A stretch of DNA of 64,000 nt from Neodontobutis hainanensis (taxonomy: Eukaryota > Chordata > Actinopteri > Gobiiformes > Odontobutidae): positions 3,434,501 through 3,498,500 of the forward strand of contig JALDNG010000041.1 of NCBI GenBank assembly GCA_024349245.1, written 5' to 3'. Both the position numbers and the translations under genes were made by a program. This document shows, in pieces, positions 12,501 through 24,500 of this stretch. The notes beneath the pieces are model-generated. The model worked only from the letters and a program-made list of their open reading frames with translations, searched no databases and was not told the DNA's origin. Each line of letters begins with the position of its first letter. Position 1 is the first letter of the stretch.

Positions 12501-15500
12501 GTGACAAAAAATAATGAACGTTGGGCCGGTGCAGCAGGGGGCGGGGCGCGTTTGGTTCGACATGCGATTATCGCGGTTCGAACTGTGGCTGTGGGTTCGC
12601 GGTATTTCGGTTCGGTTTGAATATCGTTACACCCTTACTCAATATTAAACTGCTCTAGGCTAGTTTCTGGATTTAACTATGCTACAAGTATTACACCTAA
12701 TATTACCACATAGAGGACCACGAGTCCTCTAAGACAGCTCAATTTATTGCTAAAAAGCTGGCATTACAAACCTAAACTTTATAAAATTACATATGAAGTC
12801 CAGTAACATGTATATTCAACTTGTGGTTTATGTGGGAATATGTGACAGCTATAACTTCTTAGCATTTCTGCCCCATCCAATGGTGGAAAGAACTCATTGA
12901 TTTGAAGAAGAACATCAGAGGAATATGTACTCTGGTAAACATGCATGGGATGACAAGTTTTCTTGGAGCCTCTAAAGCTTCTTTGAGCACTAATTAACGA
13001 ACGGTAAACAGTTTTTTTTTGTCTCCACAAAGTAGGCGTATATATTTTTTATGCTGTTTTTTGTAGAAGGGATTATATTCATCATTCAACACTTGGTGGT
13101 GGTTGAACGTAATGCTGAATGTTCGCTGGTTGACAGATGTACCAACACAAAAGGCCAGGAAAGTCTAAATATACTCCTGAGAGACTGGCTTTAGTAGCTG
13201 CGTTCATTTTTCTCTGAGAGGAATGTTCCTGATTTGTCTGCAACCCTCATCTCTCTTGTGCAGAGATCAACACTGGAGGAATGGCTTTTTTGTGCTCATC
13301 CTCCATCAAACGACAGCGGGCCGTGTGCAGGAGGTGGCTGAGTGGGTGGTACGAGGGAAGCATGGGCTGTAATGTACATTTAATGTGATAGAGAGCGCCT
13401 TTGACTTTCAAACGCTATACGTCCACCCACAGTCCACTCGGCTGGCCATTGACGTAAGTAAAGTCTGTGTACAAGAAGGTTGTAAGCATGAAAATATAAA
13501 ACTCATAAACAACAGAGCCTCTGATGTAGCTGCTTGTAGGCCGCGATGTACACTCACCGGCAACTTTATTAGGTACACCTGTTGAATTGCTTGGTAACAC
13601 AAATTGCTAATCAGCCAATCACATGGCAGCAACTCAAAGCCTTTTAGGCATCTAGATGTGGTAAAGACGACTTGCTGAAGTTTAAACCGAGCATCAAAAT
13701 GGAGGAAGAAAGGGGATTTAAGTGACTTTGAACGTAAAATGGTTGTTGGTGCCAGATGGGCTGGTCTGAGTTTTTCAAAAACTGATGAGCTACTGGGATT
13801 TTCAGGTACAACCATCTCTAGGATTTACAGAGAATGGTCCAAAAAAGAGAAAATATCCAGTGAGTAGACAAAAATGCCTTGTTAATGTCAGAGGTCAGAG
13901 GAGAATGGGCAGACTGGTTAGAGAAGATAGAAAGGCAACAGAAACTCTAATAACCACTAAGGTCTACAGAATAAATTTCTGAACGCACAACACGTGGAAC
14001 ATTGAAGCAGACGGCTACAGCATCAGAAGACCACACTGGGGGCCGCTCCTGTCAGCTAAGAACAGGAAACAAAGGCTACCATTCACACAGGCTCATTAAA
14101 ATTGCACAATAGAAGATTGGAAAAAAGTTCCCTAGTCTGATGAGTCTCGATTTGTGCTGCAGAATTTGGCGTAAAAAACATAAAAGGATGGGTCCATCCT
14201 GTCTTGTCTCAATTCAGGCTGGTGCTGGTGGTATAATGGTGTGGGGGATATTTTCTCAAATGGCCTCCACAGTCACCAGATCTCGATCCAATAAAGCACC
14301 TTTGGGATGTGCTAAAGAGTCGCATCATGAATGTGCAGCCAAAAAATCGTGATGCTATCCTGTCAATATGGACCAAAATCTCTGAGGAATGTTTCCAACA
14401 CCTTGTTGAATCTATGCAATGAAGAATTAATGCAGTTCTGAAGGCAAAAGGGGGTCCAATCCAGTACTAGGAAGGTGTAGCAAATCAATTATTAATAAAT
14501 TTATTTGACTGGGACAGTGCATGTTGACGAACATGAGACACATAACATGCCAGATTGCAGCCTTAGGCTAATTTCCACCTGTTTTCTCTACATTCTCACA
14601 TTCATTAACCAGTGCTGTGTCACTGGAGGCACGGTGGGTTAAGTGTCTGAACTGGGGAGAGCCTTCTGGTTTATAGGACGACTGCTCTACCACTGGAGCC
14701 ACTGCTGAATGTTGAACAAAAAAGAAAAAAATCAGCAAACAAACATTTTCTGACAAGCCCCAGTGTGTGGCCGGTGAGTGTATGTGCACATGAACAAGTA
14801 TCTTCAAAGCACAGCGGCAACACAAGAGCGTTCCCGACTTCTTTAAACGCAAACAACTGTGGCAAATCTGTGTATCAAATTCCTCTGGAGCAAACTGATA
14901 CAACTGGAGGAATCTAATAAGGGCCGTCCATGTGTCAGACTATTGGGTGGCTAAATGTGGGTTGGGACTCACTGTCTAATTGCTTTCATAGACTTTGTCC
15001 TCGGGGATGTTGTTAACTTTACCCACTGAACAAGGGTCTTTGCTGCTCCACAGTTATGTAAAGCCCAAAGGGAGGAAGTCAAACAGCTGGGGCTTGTGCT
15101 GTTGAAGCGCACTGCAATCAAAAGGATCAAAACCACAAAAAAGGTCTGGAGAAAACTAGACATTTTTACCTTTTAATGAGGGCTCTGTCTTGACTTAAAT
15201 TTACAAATAAGGATCTTTGGAAACTGTTTGTGTTCAAGCCATAAAGTTCAGTCAGTTGTGCAAAATGCATTAACGTTGATTTGGAAAGCAACAGCACTAT
15301 TGATTGAGCAGCCAAAATATTGTTTTTGTTTTTAAAAAGTCAAATATATTTAAAATATCTTTATTTATTTATTCACATTTTTGTGAGGATTAATCCCTTG
15401 AGATGAATCATCTCGTTTTCGAGGGGTCCTCTTACTCACATTCATTCACTAGGGACACTTTAGATTTGCCAATTAACCTATACATGCATGTCATTGGATG

Positions 15501-18500
15501 GTGGGAGGAAGCCGGAGTACCCTAACCCACGGTAACACATGGAGGACATGCACGTGGATTATCTCACAGAAAGACCAGAGTCAGCCGAGAATTGTTTGAG
15601 TCGGCCGGGTTTTGAACTCACAATCTTCTTGCTGTGAGGCAGGCATGTTAACCACTCTGCCACGTGCACCGCCAACGCAACAGTACAATAGCAGTAATAC
15701 AATAAAATAACATAACATTGTAATGGCTAAAGCCTGTGGCTGCTGAGGCCTCCTATAAATGCTAAAGAAGCTGAATTGTCAAAAAAAGAACATTTAAATT
15801 TTTAAATAAATAATTGCGTGAAATATGTAAAAATGTAAAAAATTTAAATGTGAATGTTGACAACACGGCTGGAAAAGTGCGGGAGATGTCGCATTCTCCA
15901 ACAGTGTATTAATAACCAACAAACAAAAACTGTGATAATACTAAAACTTTCAAAGAAAAAAAAGAACTTTGGATGAAAAACTGAAACTGTTTTAATAATA
16001 CTAAAATGTTAAAATATGCTAAAGTGAAAAATGGCTGAATGAGCTAATGAATGAATGAAGGAAAAAATGGCATAAAGTTTTGAATAGCTGATAAATAAAT
16101 AATAATTAAGTGAAAGTTTGAAGTAGTTGGTGAAAATATTTGAGGAAAACTAAATAAAGATGAAAGAAACAATAGATGCTTCAAGGCCTCAACAGCCACA
16201 CAATAAAAGTATAAGCTCTATATTTAATGCATTCACTCAATTGGTCTGTCAGTATAAGATAGTGATATTATTAATTGACAGACACCATGTAATTCATAGT
16301 CCCATGAATCCCCATACAGATTTGTAATATGTATAAGATAATCTTGTTTTTGGTAAGTACATTAAATTGCTGTGTGTATGAATTGTACTATACAAATAAA
16401 ATTGCCTTGCCTATGTGTTTCTGGCTAGAAATAGACCTACAAAAAAATGGGCTCCTAGGACTGCAAATTTTTTTGTGTGTTTTGTCTATTAACGTTTTTT
16501 CCCTCTTGGTCCTTTCTAGTAAAAAATAAATCATCTCAATAAATTAATGCATGTTTTAATCTTCCAACCCTTCAATACGGTGCCACTGGGGCGAGAGTTA
16601 AAAGACAATGTCAGGCGAAACTTGTAAAGTGTCTGCCCACATCCTATACACGTTCCCCTTCATTTACTCTCATGAATCAGTAACACACCGTGACTGCGGG
16701 AAGTGGGAGAGCTTATACTTATAACTCACTGTGAGATTCAATTCTCCAATGAGCCATGAAACTGTACAGTAAGATGCTGCTTAAAGGGATGAAAAAAGAT
16801 TTGTTTAAAATATTTTTTGATGTCTTCTAAATGTAATCTTTTTTGGAATCAGTAACTGTGCTTGGGACAAAATTATGTTCCAAAGTTGTATCACATAATT
16901 CAACTTAAATGCTTATGTTATGTAAAGAGTGAAAAAATAGCAGGACAACATTATGATGTAGAAAAATCTTTGAAATACAATAAAGATCTGACTTGAAATC
17001 ACAAATTATATCTAAGCATAAAACAATAATGTCACTTCTAGTGTCAAATGTCTGATTGTCTTATTTTCAATTTCCCCTGTAATATGTCCCATCCATTGCC
17101 TGAAATTTGTAGAATCTTTCTGACAATAATTGGCATCATATATAAAGCAATGTAGGAATAATGGTATTTCCACTCATGTTTAGTGTTTAATATGTATTTT
17201 AGTTGCAACATCTTTGGTCCAAAAGAAAACTATGACTAAACGTGTCATTCTTTAAAAGACACATTAGAACGATGATGAAAACAGAAAGATGAACTGCGTG
17301 ATGCAAATTCAAATGCAATTTCTGCTGAGTGTGCAATCAGACACTTGAGTCATCTGATGCAAATGAAATAACAGCACTTGGAAAACATTGGATGTGCATG
17401 GTGTTCCTCAGGCCCTGGAGATTGGCCCGGATCAATGTCTGCTTCATCAACTCTTTGGTCTTGACTTGTTTATTCCTGGGATCGATCTGAAGTGTTTCGC
17501 CTGAGGGCACGAGTATTATACATGCTCAGCTGTGGGAGAGCCTACGAGGGTCTGTGTGAGAAGTGAGCCAAAAAAAGACTGATTTGTGCCTCTGGATGTA
17601 TGGATGAACCTTTTTTGAACATGATCTTCCAAATGTACGTTTTTATGTGGAGAAAAAAATATTTGCAAATGCATTATTTTTTTCAACCAATATTGTGATT
17701 GCAATTATTTGCGATTATAATTTTCCTGTTTTTTACATACCATTAGATATGGCTGACACTTATATATACACTATATCTTAAGAAATTAGATGATGCATGC
17801 TGCTATATGAATGACATATTTTTATTTAAAGCAACACTCCGTAACTTTTAGCCACTTAGCCGCAAGATGGCACAGATCCCTTGACAGACTGTGTTGTTAG
17901 TTTTCAAGAAGAAACTGTCCAAAACTGGCAAATTTTGAATAAAAAAAGATGTCATCTGAAACTGTAGGGTTACTTCAGCGTATTTTGTACAAATAAAACT
18001 CTGCTAGGGTCCAGTGTATCAGCCTTTTTCTGCTCCCTGTGTTTGAGCGTGACTCTCTTGTAAAGTCTGCTTGTCCCAGCGGCATGTAATTATTTATCAT
18101 TTATATCAGAGCTTTTTGTTTAGCTGAGGGTACTGTGTCAGTGAAATAGGTATGATTCTACCAATCAGTGTCTAAGGACCATTAAATTAATTTGAGAATG
18201 TGTTCATTGTTGGACTTTATTTACGTGACACGACTAGCTAAAGTACGCAGTGTCACTTTAACCATTTAAATTACAGGACTGGTCTTTGTTTTGTCCTCTT
18301 GTGACATACCTTATTTTTCTCTGACAGTGATTAACTTTGGGGAGGACTGGGGCCCCAGAGTTAATCACTGTCAGAGCAAAAATAAAGTATGTCACAAGTC
18401 ACTGAATATGGTTGTAGCCCATGAACCCCCACCTTTCGAGATCCAACCCTGCATGACGCTCAAGGTTGAGAAACATCTTCAGACGCAGTCTCAAGGCACA

Positions 18501-21500
18501 TTTAGCTGCATTTCTCTCAACACATGTCACATGACCAATAACTGCAACCTTGGTGATTTGAAAATCTTGTTTTTTAATACTGTGATTTAATTAAATTGTG
18601 ATTACTTGTTCAGCCCTAGTAAAATATATATTTATTGTTATGCTTAGGCAAGATCCACCTCCTCAATTTAAATCTTTAAATTCCCATCCACCCTCCAAAA
18701 CCCAATGTGAAAGTTTTTTATTATTGTAAAACGGATCTGTTTTACTGACCGTGGTCCTGTTTTCGACCTAGGTACTGTACAACAAAGCTTGATTAAAAGG
18801 TTAAGAACATTATTAGGGATTATCAGAAAGCTGGTTCACTTTCTATCTCCAGAGAAACTTAAGCTGAACTAAGCTTAAGTAGGTTAAGAAGATCCAGCTA
18901 CAGTACATGAACACAGCCCACTGATCAACCAACTTTCAAAATATTGAGTTGAATTGCCTATTAGCAATTTAATGTTATGTGCAAACCAGAAAAAGAACAG
19001 ACTTCAACAGGCATGACTAAAAAGATATAAAGCTCCAAGTTATAAAGCCCTGTTTTTCTTTTTTTGTGTCTGTTTGTGGCTGGAGACTCCAGCAGGTAAT
19101 ATTATTATATTTTTAAGATTTTTTTTATTTTAGGACAGGGTATAATGTACATTAAGTTGAAGCAGATTATGTCTTAACAGCTGATTTCCATCTGTGGTCA
19201 TATATTGTAAATGTTTACAGTGGCAGCATCTGGAGGAAACCTACAAAGACACAGGGAGAACATGCAAACTTCAAACAGAACGGGAAACCACTGAACCCAG
19301 CTCACCTGCCACTCTTAATTTGTTCCATCAGTTGGTCACCTAGTTTCTGAGTTTTGTTTTTTGTGCTTGCTTGAAGATTGATTATACTTACCCTTGCTTT
19401 AACCTGATAACTTTGACAATAAATACTTACCATTATTCTCATTGTCTTGAGTCAATGTTTGGGTCCTTACTTTGATGAGCCGTAACACAAGTTTTGTATT
19501 GATTATTGGTGTAAGTTTAGAAGACTGAGTGGGACAATAGACAGAGACTAACACAGTCAAAACAAATTTTGTGAATGCTGTGTAGATGAACTATGGATGT
19601 GAAGTGTCTTAGTCCACATTTATCTTGAGGTTATCATATAGTAACAATCTCTAACTGGAGTATGTCACATATAACCATTACCATATTATCAAAGCCTCTT
19701 ATAGACTGGGATGAACCATTTTCTTAACCTTTGCATTTGACTTTAGAGAAAAACCGTCAGCTAAGTACCACACTAATACTGTTCTTTTGTGAGAAACATG
19801 AAAGTGGAGAGGGCTTTTACTCTCAAATGTCCTCCACTTTCTTGAGGAATAACAGAACATTTTCTGGGAAGGAAAAAAATAGTCCCAAAGCTGATTTGGA
19901 TTATATTTCAGTGAAACATTTAGTGGATGATCTGATTAAAGCCTTCCTCTATTGTATGTTGTCAATGGAGTAGCTCCGAGCTGTGCAGTGCTTTTGACAT
20001 CTAAGATCTGTCACACTTTAAAAAAACTTTAAAAACAAGATCAAAGGAAGAAGTTTTGTTGATTCCAAGGCAGACAAACTGTCAGCAGAGACTGAGACAG
20101 AAAAAAAAGGCGGTGATGTTAAAAAAGCGCAAGCTGGTTTAAAAGTAGATCATGTGGCAGCTTTAGTGGTGAGTCATTTGCTGCAGTTAATTAGCAGAGA
20201 GTAGTTGAATATAGTTAACACAACTACGCCACCAGCTACTCAACATCCAACTCTCAGGGGCCACTTTGACATGAATCTGCCACGCTTTTCAGGAGCTAAA
20301 CCTGGGGAGGCTTTCCCCTGTGAAAACATACAGGACCGAACGAAGAGTGGGCACAAAAGATAGACACTAAAAATACGGCACAAACTAAAAAAAAAAGCTG
20401 TGATAAAATGGCCAAATTTTTATAATCCATCTCCACTTGTCTTTCGGAGCTTTGCTGACACTTACCAGAAATACACAGGCAACTCAACACATGGATTATC
20501 TTTAGTAAAATGTGACTTTAACCGAAGATAAAAAGCACATTTACGTGGATGTGCCGACAATTACAAAAGCTCTGCGTATAGAATGAGTGCCATGCAAAAT
20601 AAACCCCATGGATGTGCTATAAATTCACTGCTGATTTGATTCGACGTGACAAACTGGAGAAAGAACTAAAGACACAGAAATGGTTACATTACATAACTGT
20701 ACATGACGGAGGAGTGTGCCTGAGTCTGCTGCTGCTATACCATGTCAAGGCACGGTTATGAAACCAGCATTAAAATGCAGGGCACCAACATAGACTGGGG
20801 GCTTGATCGTGGGGGAAGTGATCTGAATCGAGCCCCACTCTTGAGGAAGAAGAAGGACTACGCTGTTCTACATTTTCCCCTGTGTCAAATTTAAACATAA
20901 AACATAAAATGAAAATGTGGGAAGATAAATAACAAGGAAGAAGTGCTATGGGGAGACTAAGGGTTGTAATCTTTTGAATGAATGTCTGGCCCTTTTTCAG
21001 TTTTAGCTTAGTTTAGTAATGGGTTTGGAATTGTCCTACTAAGTCCTACTTTAGACATACTCTGTTCTGGGTTTTGTTATGCGTCCTGGAAAACTTGTAG
21101 AGTTCCATTTTGGATTGGTCCCAGAGACCCGTATGAAGCAGGATGAGGGTTTAGCAACGTAACCTCTAAAAAATAACCTTTAAAAGACCTGGATATGGTA
21201 CCACCTCCTCTGTCCTGATAATTCCACCAGTGGCCACTAATGGTACTGCAGAGGAAGAAAATCTGTTGTAGCCTAGAGAGGATTTTGTCCATAGACCTCA
21301 ATGTAAAAAAAAAAAAAAAAAAAAAAAACAGGTCACCTACGGTCCTAGTGAATTAGTCCAGAGTTTAGTCCAGACTAGTTCAGAGCTTTTTCAGTCATGT
21401 CAAGTCGAAGCGTTGGATTAAATCTTGTTTAAGTCACACTTTAGTCCTGGGTTTAGTCTTGTTTTTGTCAATGGTTTTAGTCTTCATTAGTTTAAGTCCT

Positions 21501-24500
21501 GTGTTTAAAAATCATCTGCTCTAGTCTAATATCCTGTAATTATCTCAGGACGGCCTTGTGCCCTGAAGATGGGATAATGGTGAAGAGAATGGATAACTTT
21601 CCTCCACCCACTCATGCTCCTCAATCCGACTCTGTGGCAGCGGGGAGCCCTTAATTATTCACAGCTGACGATGGCGGTTGAATCTGTAACTCTTTGTTAA
21701 ACATGGACGTCAAACATTGAGTCAAAGGGAATGATACATAACCGCAAATTTGACCTTCTGTCAAAGTGCAGACAAATTCTACAAAAACAGCTTTTCCTCG
21801 TTTTATTTCTAGCTCATTCTCTGTCACTGCCTCAGAGGCTGACCTTGTGGCTTAGTCAGAGGTCGAGTGCGCTGAGTCAAATTCCGGGGCACACCTTCAG
21901 GGGCAACTTGGCTCCAGAAACTGTTCACACACGTGTTATTGACACAAGGCTCTGTTACTGCATCTAATGAACAGTACAATAAACAGAGATACATCCGGAA
22001 CATCTATTGTTACATGAGCCGTCCATAAACAAACAGTGATCAGGTTTCTATATAATGAAGCAAATCTGAGACAAAATTTGAAAAAAAATTCAAATGCATT
22101 TCTAAATCTTTCATGTTTCAAATCATTTACAATAAAAGCAGAGGTAAAAGCCTGAACCAAAATACCAACAATTTACTAAAGCAATACCAATGGCTCCCAG
22201 TATAAGGAAAACATAAAGATGAGACTTAAGTGAGCATTTTGTGACCTACAATTTCCAATGTTAAAACATGCTTTCCTCAAACAGCAAGGACAAAAAGAAA
22301 AACAAACACAAGTTAGAAATACATGTTGTACAAATTAGCATATGTTGCTAATGCTGGGGGGTACATTATTTTGCTTTGGATTATAAAATCTCCATGTGCT
22401 CTTAAAGGTTTTGAAAACATGAGCTATGGAAGCAAAGTGGGATTTAACAAAATTAGTCTGAGCGGATGAAGATACTGCACAGTATGTAAAACCTAAAAAC
22501 AGTCATAAGCACTAGCTTTAGAGAAGTTTCAGAAGCAAATACTTTTTTGTCAATAGAAGGAGCAGATACAGCCTTTCTTTGGTGTAGGCTCATCAACCTC
22601 TTATTCAAAGTGAGAGCATATCTGCACGACACATGGGAGTTTCTCCGTGTTTTAAAAGAACTGTAAAGAAGAAGAGAGGTCACTGTTGAACAGGACCGGA
22701 CACGTGAGCACTGGGGATTTCAATTTGACACAGAAGCCAGCTCAGGCGAATGTGACACAAGAGAGTAGCCTATTTGAGACATATTTACATTTACACATAA
22801 TTAAACTGTAAACTAATTTAATTTGACTCACGTTTCTGGTATATGCTGTGTGTAGTCAAGTATGGACTTTTAATAGACTAACATATCAGTCACCGCTCTA
22901 TCCTGCCTTTGCACCCATTGGCGCCTGCTCCATGGGCCGCACAACAAAGACGTAAAATCTTTTTTGCTACTGAACAATTTCCATTGAAAATAATGCCATG
23001 TTTTTTTTTTTTTTTTTTAACTCACTTACTATATACTATATAAGTTCCTCTGTAGTGATCAAAAGGCACTGTTTACAACAACTCTACACTTCCTGTGATC
23101 CTGCCAAAAAAAAATCTGTGTCATTCAACAGCTGCTGAAACCACTTTATTTTGGCGGATGCAGAAAATGACACAGCATTTGAGATGAAAACATTATCTGA
23201 GCTCATTAAAGACACTGCTTCAGTTTAATGTATGAGATCATTAGACCCTGTATTGTATTTGAATTCGGTTTATTTATGAACAGAAATCAATAATCCAAAA
23301 CAGGAGGGGTGGGCTTAATTGTATTTAACACATCTTAACACATATTAACAGCTCTTATTTGTGTTTCAGATGTAGTTGTTAAAGAACTGGGGCAATTCCA
23401 TGTTCTGTTTCATAATTTAACTTACCTAAAGCAGGATACAGGGAATTACATCTGGGGAAACACTGTTATGTTTTAAGTATTTAGTAGGGTACTTACATAC
23501 TGCAGGAATTTTAATTTGTAGGAGTCACAGGAAGTTTAACATGATATTAGTTCTTGCTGTCTCGATGTGTGTTACTTTCTTGGCACCACTTTTTACAGTG
23601 TGTGGGAATGACTGAACAGTGCCCCATAAAATACTGATGTTTAAGGTCATAACATAAAATTGAGGATGTTTAACATGCTTTAAATACAAAGGAAAATGTC
23701 ACACTTCCTGGGTAAAGCCTCTAAATCGAGACCGACTATCACCACTCGGACACGGCTGATGACACCTTCCAAAACAACTGTCATCCTCACGACTCTCTCA
23801 TCAGTCAACAAAGACCTGAAGAATGCAATACTTATCCTGTAACTAAATCCTCAACAGCTACACCTTACCCTGCCGCTTGACTTTGCAGCAATGAGACATT
23901 AAACATAGTTGATGTTTTCATAAGCTTTGTGAGTGAAGGCAGCAGTTTCTCTCAGAGCTTTGCACCAATTATTGCCTTGCGGTAGAGATGAGTAATCAAA
24001 TAACATTTTCAGGCTGAGCCCAATCTCTTTGAAAAGTGCTGGAAGGACAATTTTAGCGTAGGGAAAAATATGAGCTTGATTAATCTGAAATTTAATACCA
24101 ATTACAACAACATTAGAAATTTCTCTGGAGATTAGGCAATACTGTACTGCTCAAAAAAAATAAATAAATAAAAGCTTGAGGCATATGCAGCTGCACTGAG
24201 ATATGAAACCACCGGATAATTTCTGAAACGTGACACGACAGCTTTGCAGTTCCGCTGTATAAATAGCAAAAATAGCTGCAGTAATAAAGTTTGAATTATG
24301 ATGGATGAATTATGTGGTAGGATTTCTAACCCTTTAATACAAAGAAACAATCCAAACTTGAGAGCATTTTTGCAGATTATGAATTATCTTTGCTCAATAT
24401 TGCATCATGCATAAGGATGTTAAAGTGCACAATCACTCATTCCTCAATATAAAGCGATCAAATCGATTCAAAGCCTGCAAATGCAAAGGTTCTAATAAGT

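Larger units (their letters stand above)
17685..18619 (-). mobile_element. eroded hAT-like repeat hosting later insertions
   Basis: The right edge reads ttcagccctag (minus: ctagggctgaac), a frequent terminus of fish hAT-type repeats. At about 17685-17725 there is attgtgattgcaattatttgcg, and at 18560-18605 aattaaattgtgattac; both match the internal style of that family. The middle is occupied by unrelated blocks (17826-18262 and 18298-18398). The left terminus and duplication are gone. Confidence 0.4.
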
